This document shows positions 11,664 through 23,356 of a DNA stretch of 64,000 nucleotides, one piece after another (the stretch's first letter is position 1; each line of letters starts with the position of its first letter). The stretch is from NCBI GenBank assembly GCA_010094045.1, contig ML986692.1, forward strand, positions 62,001 to 126,000. The letters are read 5' to 3'. A model generated the notes under the pieces. That model ran no database searches. It saw nothing but the letters and a program-made list of their open reading frames with translations, and had not been told where the DNA came from. The translations under genes and the position numbers were made by a program. The stretch comes from Lojkania enalia (Eukaryota > Ascomycota > Dothideomycetes > Pleosporales).

Positions 11664-14187
11664 TCAACGGATGATTATCAGGGAAAAGCCGTCGACCCAT
11701 TGTGCGCAAGATCCAGAGATACCTCCAAGGGTATAACCGCGAGGTGGGATGAGCGTGTGGCTACATCAAGTCAGCGCAAAAAGTAAGGCTAGCACGAGAG
11801 GAGATGTTGACTTACCCACTACCGCCGTGAGGGTTTCCATACCAGTCGCTCTTCCGTCCCAGGCTCGTCAATATTTGCAAGCCATCAATCCAAAGGCCAG
11901 CCCGGAGTGCGAACCCCATCAACAGCTCTCCCTTGCGTGTGTCCAAGGCAAATTCGCTTGGCTTACCGCCCCTCTTGCCGAACATTTGCGTGGTTGTGTC
12001 TTCATAGATGAACTCGATACCGTCCAATGCTAGACCGTGGTACACCCGAATAGCGAGGAGAAGCTTGGTCTGGATATAGGCACTTTCTAAGAGCACCTCC
12101 TGCGGCTCGGAACCCTTCATCTGGGAGTAGCCTAATCTGCTGCCACGATACCCCCATCGTCCGTCTGGGAAGCGAACTCTAGCAATTTTTTGGTTCGCAA
12201 GATGGCTGAAATCCTCCACTACGTGCTTTCCGCCACCGGCAGAGAAAACTTCCACCTTTAACCGTGAGTTGCGTTTCTCTTTGGGAAGCATTCCGCGAAG
12301 ATCCGCTTCGTTTAGTGCGACCTGTCGTGGATATTGCTTGTCAATTTCCGGCCACTCGCGCCATACATGGCACACATCATCGCCTTCCGGGTAAAGCTCA
12401 ATCCACGCAATGCCGGACTTCGAAGTGGCTATTACGCCACCCTGGCCGCTATCGACCGTCCACACTTGAACGCTACCGTCAGTGGGTGCAATGTCGATTG
12501 GTATTGCAAAGCATGGGTGGAAACGGAAACGCAGGGTATCCAGTCTATGCCATCTACACTCGTCTTCTGGCAGTACTAATCGCTGACCCGGGGTTTTGGT
12601 TCTCGTCGAATACGACTCGCGGCAGACGAATGTGCGATGTAGGTTAACGTAGTCACGCAACATGACCCCAGACTCTTGATGTGGGCAGCCAAACAAATGC
12701 CCTGTTTCGTGTAAATGGGCCCCAATGCCGATATTCGCTGCCTCCCAATTACTTCCGGATTCATTACAATCATTAGCAATAAAAGCTGTATCTGTGCGCG
12801 TACAATCCTGAAATGCCTGCCATACTTCTTCAATGCTCGATGGATAGCTTTGGAGGGCCTGAGATCCGAAAATAGCCAATTGCAGGTCTCCGTCACCGCC
12901 ACCTAGGGCAGCGTGTCCTCGGATAGTTTTAGCCTGCGTGTCCCAATGGCTATCTAAGAACAGGCACGACACGTATTGCTTCTGGCCTGGTTTTGGTTGA
13001 AAGTAATCTTTGACAGCTTCCGCGGCAATGCCAAAGAGCTCCCCTTTTTTTGTTCCACCAGCATACTGCTGGGCGCGGTCAAGGTCCCTAATTTCTGCAA
13101 CAGTCTTTCTTGACCGGATGACATGTATCTTTGCTTGAGTCCTAAATTGGCCAGCCCCCCAGTCCTGGAAGCTCACAGTGCCGGGTTCCCAAACGTCTTC
13201 GAATCGAAAGCAACGTCGACCAAAACCATTACGATTCATTTGCTCGCCGGTAAATGCCTGCCAGAGGTACGCGGCCATTCTAAATTTCTTTATTGCCAGA
13301 TCCAGTCCGTTCCCTTCGCGCTGCATCCGATCAGGCATGGCGTCAAAGGTTCCAGGAGAATCACTCCCAAGAATTATCGCAAGCTGAAGTGGTGGAAGTT
13401 GCATTAGTGGTAGATAATTTATGTTCAAGAACGACGCATGAGCGGGGATCGTAGATGAGCTTGAATGAGATACTTTGGGGGATGAGAAATCCAATCGCAG
13501 GCAATTCCATCCGGGCTCGAGGTGGACAAGGGCTTTGAAATACGAGTCGCTCACAGGCCATCCGGTGGGCGGGAAGCGGTTCTGATGATGATTAACGGTG
13601 ACCATGCCGTCCAGCGGCCGCTGGTTGGGTTCGCCGATTCGACCAAATATTAGTAGCACCTGCTGATGAACCTATTCGCAGTCAGCAAGTGATTATAGAG
13701 GCAAAGAAGGAGAAGGCCGACCCATGAGTTGTCAGACACAGAGAGAACGCGAGGTGCTAGCAGCGAAGACGGATTGACCGACATCTGAGAGCCATTGGAG
13801 ATTGGGGAAGCCAAACCCTGGAGATGTGGTCAGTGACAGGCTAAGCAGGAATATGGGTTACAGTGGCCCGCTCACATTCATGCTGTACCGCTTTGACGGG
13901 TTGGCTGATGGGCGCGGAGGTCGAGAAGTGGGGAGAGGCGGAGGCGTTCCGTTTGTGGGAGCTCTTGGTTGCGCCGATGAGTCCTCAGAAGTCGGCGGGG
14001 TCGTCGAACCCAGGGCGGAGGAATTCAAGGTCGAGTTCGATTTTCTGGACGCTATGGTGCCATTACTACGACCATTGACTTGGCTGTCAGCATTGCTGTT
14101 GCCACTAGACTTCACGTTCCTTGACGACTTCTCTGTTTTGATGACACTCGATCTCGACCTCCGGAGATTGCTAAGGAAAGAAGGCAT
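11664..14187 (-). CDS. Putative zinc metallopeptidase with C-terminal jacalin-like domain (YIL108W family)
   Basis: Four minus-strand exons fit: 14187-13876, 13817-13722, 13671-11816 and 11760-11664, joining to 786 aa. The N-terminus (about residues 1-105) is Ser/Thr/Pro-rich and disordered. The core resembles the fungal family of yeast YIL108W, annotated as a putative metallopeptidase. The zinc motif HETGHLFGCPH (HExxHxxGxxH, residues about 457-467) is intact, with Glu458 as the expected general base. After the peptidase region, the C-terminal part repeats Trp/Gly-rich beta-strand features and ends in HTLIPPRGYTLGGISG followed by QWVDGF, which matches the jacalin-like lectin fold. The last exon is easily missed, because reading through the GTAAGT donor gives a stop one codon later. 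The substrate is unknown. No signal peptide, so probably cytosolic. Confidence 0.85.
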
Positions 14188-16512
14188 GGCCCACGAGGGC
14201 GAGGCAAATTGGAAAGAGCGCGGACCGGCGTGGTCTCACAGAAGATGTGCCGCGGCTCTGGGATCCACCAGCAAGAGGCTCAAGCCTTGGGAACAAAGCC
14301 AACGATAGACGCGTAATCTGCGGACCGGGCGACCGCACAGAGTCGCGGTTCGTGGAATGCGGCTGTTGGCAATTGGATTAGTGGACCCTAACAAACGAGT
14401 GAAGCGCGAGAACGGTGGAAGCGAGAGGAAAAGACAGCGGAGTGAGAAAAGCGGAGGCGAAGGGGGAGGTGGAGAAGAGGAGCGGCCACTGTGCCCTGGT
14501 GTTGAGGTTGCGACGGACTAGCAAGAGGCGGGCTATCAGTTGCATGCAAGCCGCGAAGATCAAGCTAGGGGGCCGCAACGAGCTCAAGAGACGATATACG
14601 ATAGCCAAGAACTGCAATTCTAGAAAACCGCTCTGGCCGTGGAGTGAGCAGCAGTTCAGAAGCAGCGTCGCACACAGAAAGCCGGCGCCGGGCAAGCGAA
14701 CAAGCTGTGCTGTCTGCAGAGTCGCACGCAAACAGCAAACGGAACAATGACGTCGCGCGCATGGGGCGTGGGAAGCCACTGCCGAGCGAGCGTGTCGCGC
14801 CGAGAGATGCTTCGCCAGGCGCTGCCCAGATGCAGTGTGGCCGTGAAGCCAGACTATGCAGGCCCGAGTGGCGGCAATTGGCGTCGCTGTGCTTCTCAGA
14901 GTCGCTGTCCTTTCTTGTTCCTCTGCTGCGGCCTCGCTGTGCATCGTGAGGGAGCGGACAGCAGTGCAGTAAACGCAAATCGCATTGCGCGCTTCCAGCC
15001 AATCGCGGCCGGCTGCGTCAGCCACTCAGAAAGGGGAGCGATAGGCGGCGCAAGCGTCCGCACCACCAGCACATGCACTGCCCACTACGGCATTCAATAC
15101 GATGCAACGATACGGGGCCCATACAACTAGCGCCGTACGGTACGCTTACCTCACCGCGGCGCGCTAGCCAAGTTGGGGCGCTCAATTAAACCTGCAACAA
15201 GGATCCCACGCGTCATCTTCGCGCCAGCTCGGGCGCGTAATGCCCGTGTCCAGCAAGTGGGGTCTACGAAATCCCATTCGCGGACGGCCTGCTGCGAGGG
15301 GCAGACGGGCTGGCTGTAGGACGCCGGAGTATGACTCCTTTTGCCCATAGGGCTGCCCCTTTGGTCTGCTGCTAATCAATTGCTGATTATGTGCGAGCAA
15401 TCCATGGTTGCCGGCTCATCAGGCGTGCGGCGCGGGTGGAGAAATCCCATCGGAAGGATTTCGTGTCGAACGTGTCCCTCAGGAGCGGAATAGGGTTCTG
15501 TGCCGTCTGTCTGCCTTTGCACACGACGCACCGTAGTGCACGTCTTTCTTGCCTTCGCTTGCTGTGGGTCCTGTTCCTGCTTCGCACATCTTGTTCGCGC
15601 GCTCTCCCATGCCACCCCCTCTCCCACTTGTGGCGCAAATGAGCTCATTCGCTTTCGTATATGCACGCTGGCTAGGTATCCAGCCCATCCCGTCTCGCGA
15701 ATATGTCCGAGCCAGCTTGCCTTACCAACACCGCACCGCACAACTCAAAACCGGTTCTGTTCTCACAGTTGCTTTGCAATATGCATGCATTACTATTTAT
15801 GCTTGATTTTCGCTTGATGACTCGCTCTGCATCCGCTCGCCATCAACACCCTGCTGCTATCGCTACCCACTTCCCATGCTCCCCCTTCAGTGCCCTTCCC
15901 GCATACTGTGTCCCTTCTGCCCCACCCGATATCAGAGCAAACAAAATGTGTAAGTAGACGTGGAGTGTACATTGGAGGAAATAGAAAAGACACAAACGGT
16001 GAGTCCGGGGGTGTACTGGGGAAACGGGTGGCACAAGGCGCTTGCTGCGGCGCTCGGCTGAGCCGAGGGGGTTCACCAGCGGGGGCGATAAGTCGACATT
16101 CATTCGAGAAGCCGCCGGTGGTATCATCCTCAAACCAAAGAAATTATGAGACCGCTGGAACATTGTTTCTGACGCTTGCAAAATGCAAAATGGTATTGGT
16201 TGCTCCTTGGTAACAGGAGACTAATGGAATGTAACGCATGTGGGAGTAGATCCTCCATGCCTATATACGGCAAACGGAATCCCATGCAGTGTAGTAAGAG
16301 CGGGTATGAATACACCTCCGAGAAGAACGCCGTGCTTTTGGTAAGGACAGTAAGAAAGTTAATGAAGAAATGGCCGTGAGCCTTCTTGCGCGTTAGGTTG
16401 ATCCAACACGATTTGCGGGTGTATCCAGTGTTGGTCGGAATCATTACTCATTCCTCTCGCATATATTTGAGAAGATAGTCGTGTATTAGTGTAAAGTCGT
16501 CGCATTAGGGGT
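14188..16512. other. Long intergenic region upstream of the metallopeptidase
   Basis: About 2.3 kb between two minus-strand genes. It is GC-rich in its first half, with many CGC/GCG triplets. Overlapping open frames occur on both strands (up to 215 codons at 14378-15025) but show low complexity and no family resemblance, so I do not call a gene. It presumably carries the metallopeptidase promoter and the Whi5-like gene's 3' end. Confidence 0.4.
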
Positions 16513-17774
16513 TCATGAGACCAGCTCTCCACCCAAGTCCATGCCAAGGCCTTCGACCTTGCCAGCGCGCGAGTGGTCTATGCCAATGCGTGGGCTATCG
16601 CCGGTTGGTGGAAGGAGGTTATCGAAGTTAAGACGGCGTCGAGCCTCGCGGGCAGCCGCTGGCGTCTTTGCCGTTGCGGGGGTACGATTCCAAGAACTAC
16701 CGACTTGCGCAGGACTGGGTGTCATGTTTAAAAACTCAGCAAAATTCAGATTCGCAGACGGAGTGTTGAGGCCAAAGCCTGGAAATGGAGCTCCGCCGCC
16801 TCCAGGGGTAGACATCATGGAAGACGGTAGTGGCGTCGATTTAGGAGGTGGGGTGGAAGGCGCAAGCATGCGTGATTTGGACGTTCCTGGTTGTGCAGGT
16901 GATGGAGAGGTAGCTAGATACATCAATAGATTGGCATCCTCTTCACCATTTTGGCCATTGCGAGCAGCACCTGCAGCACTGAAGCCACTCTGTCGGAGAC
17001 GGGCGGAACGGGCGACAGCCGGCGGTGGAGTTCGGGGGGCAGGTGGTGGTGGTGAAGAATGAAAGCGAGAGCTAGTTAGCTGAAATGAGGTGATAGGAAG
17101 GTCTTCATCGTCATCCTCGGAAAGAAGGGGCGATCTATTGTCATCCGGTATAGTCGAGCTCTCAGAGACGAAGGACAATGTCGGAGCATGCGTAAACCGA
17201 GTATGGCGGCGAGGGTATACGGGAGACGACTCAGGCAGTCGATGTGCACTCTTCCACGATGTTGCGGATGTTGTTGATGTCCTCACTTTTATGCGGGCGT
17301 GGTTGCTGGTGCCGGGATACCGATTGAACGATGAATTGTACCGTGGTCTCTTGCCCTGACTGTGGCTACTACCAGACCGACTTCCAGATCGCTGAACTTC
17401 TTCTGAGAACATGGGCGGCACAAGCGGGGAGGAATCGAGGACGCCGTTCGGATAGAAGCGTTCGGAGACGCTGGAGGCGTCTGACATTGTCTCGTTGCTC
17501 GATCCGGGACGTTTCCGTTTGAGCTCTACATCCACTCTCGGCTCAAGAGTGTCGAGGCTGAGAGTCTCCCATCCATGCTTAATCTTGACATTGGCCAAAG
17601 CGAGGCGGTTCTGCAGCGTCCTGGTCATCTGCAGAGGAAGGGATTAGCACTCAATGCTGAGAGAATATGCACCTGGGCCGGCATGTAGGGAGATCAGACC
17701 TTGGAGACCTGTGCTCTCCGCAGAACTTTTGTTGCAACTTCGGCAGGCTGATCCATTCGGTCTGTGGTCGCCAT
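16513..17774 (-). CDS. Whi5/Nrm1-family G1/S transcriptional repressor
   Basis: Two exons, 17774-17700 and 17628-16513, give 396 aa. The intron has a TGCTAAT branch site and joins ...RRAQVSK to MTRTLQNRLALANVKIKHGW, which is the short conserved Whi5 domain. The middle is long, Ser/Pro-rich and disordered with many SP/TP sites, as expected for a CDK-phosphorylated repressor. The C-terminal part holds NFAEFLNMTPSPAQ, which resembles the GTB (G1/S transcription factor binding) motif. Proteins of this family bind SBF/MBF factors and hold back G1/S genes until CDK phosphorylation, or shut them off afterwards (Nrm1). Filamentous ascomycetes usually have one or two such genes; I cannot tell Whi5 from Nrm1 orthology. 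Confidence 0.85.
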
Positions 17775-19193
17775 GGTGGAAAAGTCGTAGAGCAGAAGGG
17801 AGCTATGATGGAGGGAGGTAAGAGAGCTCTCGGTAGCGTTTCACGCCGGTTGGGGGTTGCAGCGCCAGCTGAGAGCAGCCGGCGGAGGAATGCGAAGTTT
17901 GACGCTTCGAATGCGGGATAGCTCAAGGTCAGGGCGGAGCACAGGCACGAACCAGCGACAGGCTAGTTGACGGCACGGTGAGAGCAACAGTGCGCAATAA
18001 AGGCTGCACTTAATAATTTCTGACCCGTCTACAACCGCACGATCGCTCACTGGGCTGCTGGAGCCTCGCGGTTGTTTGGCCGTGAGGCTTGGCGGGCCCG
18101 GGCGGGGACCAGGGCAGGGTGCACGGCACGGTAAGATACAGAAACGCTAGCTGACAGAGCCGTTTCTAGCGTTTCGATACACACCGAAGGACTTCGTAAT
18201 TGATCGGAGATCTAGGGTGGAGAAGACTGGCGAAAGTTCCTGGCCGCTCAAGACACCCAATTACCTGAAGACATGGGAAATGGGCTCTCGTCTGCGCTGG
18301 TTCATGATCATTAATAGTAACGGAGAGGCTGATATGATTTATTCTTCATCATCAACTAAATGTGAAGATGATGCCCTTCTTTGCACTGCTCCACGGCATT
18401 TTTGCAAGTGTCTGACGAGCTTCCCTGTCCATCTAGTATTCCCACCCGAACGAGCAAGATCCGCACGACCTAGCCTTTAACGGGGCAAATGCTGAACTTC
18501 TAAATCCTGATTCTCCATGCGCAATGCCATGGAATATCAACCGAAGTTATAAACGAGTCGCTAGATAACGGAGATTACTTGTGGCTTGAACGGCGGCTAG
18601 AGGTCTTGGCAGTTGGCGAGAGGTCTATGCAAACGCGCGTCGTTTTTAGCCTTGTGCGCGGAAATCGGCAGAGCCAGTAACGTGTTGAGCCAGTAACGTG
18701 CTGCTAAAACTGAACGTAGCCGTTATACTTGCAAGCAAGCAACTGCCGTAGAATGCTTCACGTTGTGCATAACAATCAAGCTTATGTACAGGCGACAGCT
18801 ATAGCATCACCTCAAGACCCTTCCTCAGGCAAATGAAGCTAATAGGCGCGCCTGGGTATATATGAGCTTAGCAACTTAGATATATAGGCTTTGCGCAGAA
18901 AAGGAAGAGAGAAAAAAACCCGGAACACAGAGGCTGTAGAATCCAAAAGCCATCAAAGATTTCCCTTCTTGCTTCCAAACATTGCGAGTTGACCCACTTT
19001 CCCCAACCTCTCCTTTCGGCTTTGTCATGTCGACTAAGGTGCCTGATTTAACACACGTATCCCCTGAAATATTGAACCTATTGGCTTGCATGCATGCCAT
19101 AGCTCATTTTATAGTCGCGAACATGTACAATATATTAGAAGTAGGTACAATTCAGGATGGAGAACTCATCTAAACTATGACACCTTGTTTCCT
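17775..19193. other. Intergenic between Whi5-like and HET-ankyrin genes
   Basis: About 1.4 kb. The part next to 17775 is the Whi5-like promoter and is GC-rich; the distal part is AT-richer and is the 3' flank of the HET gene. A direct repeat, GAGCCAGTAACGTG, occurs twice at about 18671-18700. No credible gene. Confidence 0.4.
18671..18701. repeat. Tandem repeat of a 16-bp unit (two copies)
   Basis: The unit GAGCCAGTAACGTGyT occurs back to back twice, first as GAGCCAGTAACGTGTT and then as GAGCCAGTAACGTGCT. This is a small duplication in intergenic DNA with no known role. Confidence 0.6.
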
Positions 19194-21803
19194 TCATACT
19201 AGGATGACGTCCACTAAATCTTTGTCGGTGAATCCCTTCGCAGCTTCCCCATGCATAATTCCATGGACATAAGCGGCCCCGACCATAGTATAGTATCTTC
19301 CCTCAGGATGCACGTCTGAAGAACGTAGGAGAATAGGTACCTTCGACCCATATACAACCCATACCTCATCCCCAAACTTCAAGCTTGCTGGTCCCAGTCC
19401 GAGGAACCCCTTCTCAGTTTGGAACAGTCTCCGACCACCGTAAGCGACGTGGTGTGCCCCTGCATAAGGTTGAATATCTGGGAAAATGTTCACTGCGCCG
19501 TTTGGTAGACGTAGTGGAGGTCGTCCAAGTTTGAAGTAAGCGTCCACCTCTGCCATAGTTGGAATGCATTGACCAGGGTACTTGGCACTGATTGCTTCGA
19601 GTTGGGACAACAGAGGCCTCACTCTTTCAAAGTAAGGGCTATTTACGCTCCGGATAGGCCGAGAAATTTGATCCTGGATTCCAGCCTCACTTTGTTTGTC
19701 TGAATCGACAATAACTAACCCGGATTTATCTTCATGTTGCGTTCCCAAGGCTTGACACAAGAGATCATAGAGTCCAATGACTCTTTTGTTTTGTGCCTCT
19801 TCCTCTGAGATCTTGAGTTCCGGTTCATTGCATACCATGGCGCAGAGAAGAGTCTTGAATTGGTCCGAGAAGCCTGCAGGTGCGGGTGTTTGACCCAGCC
19901 GATCCATATCCGCACATAAAGTTCTCCACAGGACTTCGGGAGGTAGTTGACCCATGGCCCTGTAGGAAGCCCCATCGTCAATTTTCTCGAGGAGGTGAAA
20001 CCAGCTATCATCTATTTCGAGTACCTTGCATCCTAATCCCCCGGTTGACCTTGCGGCAGCAGTCCGAATGATGGTATCTACTTGAACTCCTTTTATACCT
20101 AGTTCTGCTATGTCTAAAGAGATGTCGCACCTTGGTACCCCCTCCGCAAGGTTGCTTGATGCAGAGAAGGGATCAACCAATAGGGGATTGATGCCAGTGA
20201 CGCTAAAATCGAGTACCCATGAGGGTAGATTGTGGAGCGACTTCTCAGATTGGCCTCTGACCAGAGCTAAAGGCTTAAGATCGCTAGCCTCAGATATGAG
20301 CACTTTGCTGAAGATGGAGAAGCAACGCTCCACCGAGATCCTGTAGTCTGGGCGAACCTCTAGTCGCATGTTTGGATTAAGGTCATGAAGAGGGAGTAGA
20401 GCGTAGAGTTTATCCCTAGGGTCAGTCGCTCGGAAGGGTAGTGACAGAGCAATGAGACTATAAAGGCCAAGCAATTTGTTCACAGCCTCGGCATCTAGGT
20501 CCTTTGATTCTTGAAGCTCACGTACCTGCTGCCTCAAAGAACTAATGACCCGAAAATGGTGCTCGATACCTGAGGCAACCTCGTGAATTGGCACATATAT
20601 CGTCGAAGGGTTGTGTCCCAGGGCCTGACCACGTTTTTCCATCACGGCTGCTACGGTCTCGAGATTGTTCCAGCCTACGTCCGAATTGCCGCAGTACATG
20701 ATGATTCCTTTGGCAAAAACGGCTTCTTGGATGACCCACATGCGTCGGAACCATTGCCGGAGAAATATGGCTGCTAGTGCATTCCACTCCTCTTGAGAAA
20801 TGTAAGGTACATTATAACGATGGAAGAGCTCAAAATCATTATCCCTATAGGGAACGATGCCGCTATCGACAATATTTTGTGCCGACCCCACAATTTTGCG
20901 GATCGTAGATATCCCAAGTTCCGTGAATTGGTCTTTGGCCCCAAGCCAGACAATCACATACTGTGCCAGTGAATAGATGCGGTTCATAATAGCAACTTGA
21001 GCCTCGCGCTCTCCGATATCATCCTGGTTTATACAAATCGCGTCGATCCAAATATAGTCATCAGCTGTATCCGAGATAAAAGGCGGTACGTCTTCGATCA
21101 CTTCTTGCATCCCCATCTCCGTTTCGCTCTTTCTCAATGCTTCGGCGACCTCTATGTGACCGTTCGCAGAGGCATAGTTTCTTGGAGTACGGCCTTTCTT
21201 ATCCTTTATATTTACTTGAGCACCTGATTTCAGCAAGATTTTGACATTCTCAAGCCTTCCTTCAGAAGCAGCGTCATGAAGAGGAGTGCAACCATTGTAG
21301 TCTTCGAAATTTACGGAGAGCCCGCTGCCAGCATAGGCATGAACTTTTGGATAGTCGGTCGATGCTGCCTCTCTATGAAGAAAAGTCTTACCAGTTGCCG
21401 GATGAGGCCTATCCAGAATGCGTCGTATCCAGTTTGTTGGAGTTTGGCAGAAGAACTCATGAAGATTTTTTCCGATTTTCAGGATTTTCCCATCGCATAC
21501 GATATCAGTAACGTTCTTCACATCGTATTCTTTTTCGTGTGAATGAAAGTGATCTTCCAATCCATTCCCGCTCGCATGTGGATTGCCCCAGGTATATGAA
21601 AGGCAATGAAACCACGGTCTCTCCGGCCCTGTAGGCTTCTGCAACCGGTAAGGCGTGATTACCGGCGGCCAAGCCAGGTCAATCGTCTGGAGCGAGATGC
21701 ATATCCTGCCATATATATCGTTCTCCTTCCGCCGCACAAGCCTGATTGAAGACCTCGTTGGCAATGGTGAGTAGAGATATGGCTGTCCGCTGGGTGACTC
21801 CAT
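19194..21803 (-). CDS. HET-domain protein with ankyrin repeats inserted in the HET domain
   Basis: A single open frame of 869 aa. HET proteins trigger fungal incompatibility cell death or act as innate immune-like effectors. The first HET block is at residues 66-116 (HCLSYTWGNP, then VCDGKILKIGKNLHEFF). The second is at 249-288 (YIWIDAICINQDDIGEREAQ, IYSLAQYVIVWLGA). In ordinary HET domains these blocks are separated by about 15-40 residues. Here about 130 residues lie between them and contain two ankyrin repeats (NGCTPLHDAASEGRLENVKI... at 170-201 and GRTPRNYASANGHIEVAEAL at 204-223). The rest (290-869) is the usual variable HET C-terminal part, ending in a beta-rich segment with FGDEVWVVYGSKVPILLR. 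No NACHT or WD repeats are present. The insert is in frame with no splice sites needed, so it is probably real protein. Confidence 0.88.
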   Translation of the reverse strand: MESPSGQPYLYSPLPTRSSIRLVRRKENDIYGRICISLQTIDLAWPPVITPYRLQKPTGPERPWFHCLSYTWGNPHASGNGLEDHFHSHEKEYDVKNVTDIVCDGKILKIGKNLHEFFCQTPTNWIRRILDRPHPATGKTFLHREAASTDYPKVHAYAGSGLSVNFEDYNGCTPLHDAASEGRLENVKILLKSGAQVNIKDKKGRTPRNYASANGHIEVAEALRKSETEMGMQEVIEDVPPFISDTADDYIWIDAICINQDDIGEREAQVAIMNRIYSLAQYVIVWLGAKDQFTELGISTIRKIVGSAQNIVDSGIVPYRDNDFELFHRYNVPYISQEEWNALAAIFLRQWFRRMWVIQEAVFAKGIIMYCGNSDVGWNNLETVAAVMEKRGQALGHNPSTIYVPIHEVASGIEHHFRVISSLRQQVRELQESKDLDAEAVNKLLGLYSLIALSLPFRATDPRDKLYALLPLHDLNPNMRLEVRPDYRISVERCFSIFSKVLISEASDLKPLALVRGQSEKSLHNLPSWVLDFSVTGINPLLVDPFSASSNLAEGVPRCDISLDIAELGIKGVQVDTIIRTAAARSTGGLGCKVLEIDDSWFHLLEKIDDGASYRAMGQLPPEVLWRTLCADMDRLGQTPAPAGFSDQFKTLLCAMVCNEPELKISEEEAQNKRVIGLYDLLCQALGTQHEDKSGLVIVDSDKQSEAGIQDQISRPIRSVNSPYFERVRPLLSQLEAISAKYPGQCIPTMAEVDAYFKLGRPPLRLPNGAVNIFPDIQPYAGAHHVAYGGRRLFQTEKGFLGLGPASLKFGDEVWVVYGSKVPILLRSSDVHPEGRYYTMVGAAYVHGIMHGEAAKGFTDKDLVDVILV

Positions 21804-22632
21804 TTCCCGTTTGCGAGGTTAGTCGAGAATTGTCATTATTAGTGTCTCATCAATTCTAGAGGGGACAGTTTCACGGTGTGGTCTGATGTAGCATTAGGAT
21901 CGAATGGTTGAGAGCTGAAGAACAGTTCAGCTCGGCGGGGTATCGTTAAAGTTGGATTTTCAGCCGTCCAAGTTCCAAGGCTCATCAAAAATTGTCTTCA
22001 CTTCGGGGCCTCGGGAGGCTTGAAATATACGTGGCAGGATTAAATTGGATGCTTAGGCCTACGAAACTTTATTCGCATAGGAATGTGTAGCGACATGGCC
22101 TGGAGTCGAAAGATTGTGACGGCACTTAAGAAATCAGAGCGCAGTATTGTTGGTTTCATGGCTTACTCTCTCCACTGTGTGTTCTGAGCAAAGAACCGAC
22201 GAAAACGTTTGCTAGGTGATAACGTTTATGTAGCAGCCGTTCCAGGGATCACACAATGCGGTACTCAGACTCCTATTTAAGGGCATTATTCCCAGACACT
22301 GTATATAACGTTGAAATTTGCAAAGAACTCAACATTACCACAACTTCCCCTCGGATCTACTGAGAAAGTCTCTCAAATATGCCGTGCCGGCAATATTATT
22401 CTACCCGTCCAACTCCCAATACTATCCATGAGTATCCTTTGGTATCTTGAAATGCCAGACAATGGACCCAGACTAAAACACTCCACTAACGCCATTGCTT
22501 CTCAGTCGTGCTCGCCACGAGATTTCACCTCCTGTTGCAAGTTATAACATGTACAATGAATGCAGCCGTGTTTCCGCTTTAAAATGACGTATTCCAGAAA
22601 AGAATGAGAGGGAAAGTAGATCGCAGGGATCT
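21804..22632. other. Intergenic: HET-ankyrin promoter and MARVEL-gene 3' flank
   Basis: About 830 bp of moderately AT-rich DNA. The open frame at 22311-22547 has no recognisable features and is not called. Confidence 0.4.
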
Positions 22633-23356
22633 TTAGTCATACTGGTTCTGGTTGACCTGACTCGCCATAACAATCATCCATATCAGAAACACAGTGCCTA
22701 TGATCCAAAAGGCGAAAACTGCACTCCAGCATTGACCTACAAGTGATCATCAGCCATGTGCAATTCAACGACGCGCATTTAATACATACAGATATTTTGT
22801 TGCTGCAGCCAGGCCAATGTATTAATATAAGAAGGATTGATATTTGCGGTTGTCCCTGAAAGGTACGGTTCGGGAGGGTTGAACTGGTTAAATGGATTTT
22901 GGCCATTCACGTACGTATTGCACTGATTGTTGATATTCGGTCCCCCAAACAGTTGAATGCCAGTACCGATAATTCCAGCGATGAACAACACAAGCAGTAT
23001 GAACGAGAACAGCATTACGACACCTGGAAGTAGCCGCCGCTGCGCAATCAAGACGAGTTCGATGATGATGAAGATGATGGCTAAGGCTCCAACAGTAACA
23101 CCGTAGGGAAGTATCCTTGAAGTCTAGCTGTCAGAATGGTTTACCAGCTTGGGATGAGCTGCACTAGGGAAACGGCGGGAACGAACCATGGTGTGTTTAG
23201 CTCCAACGTGCTTTGTTGTGCCATGAATTGTGCATTTATTCCAAGAACGGTTGAAGCAGTCACAAGCATGATAATGGTCCAAATGTTCAGTTGTGCATCT
23301 GGCCAGTAGTACTTCTGCCGCACGACGACGGCTGATCCTACTACAGTTCGCGCCAT
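22633..23356 (-). CDS. Four-helix MARVEL-like membrane protein
   Basis: Three exons, 23356-23145, 23115-22790 and 22736-22633, join to 213 aa. The introns are very short (29 and 53 bp); the first is near the lower limit for fungal introns but restores a continuous hydrophobic helix (QLIPSW to ILPYGVTVGALAIIFIII). Four membrane segments are visible at about residues 24-45, 66-96, 104-128 and 185-204. Between helices 3 and 4 is an Asn/Pro/Gln-rich loop with two Cys (NNQCNTYVNG and NICQCW). This layout is that of fungal MARVEL-domain proteins, which sit in plasma-membrane or vesicle domains. The exact function is unknown. Confidence 0.7.

Noticed and set aside
14378..15025. A 215-codon minus-strand frame in the long intergenic region
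   Set aside because: The translation is rich in Ala, Arg, Ser, Leu and Cys in no ordered pattern, several other frames are open in the same GC-rich stretch, and no splice structure or family motif supports it.
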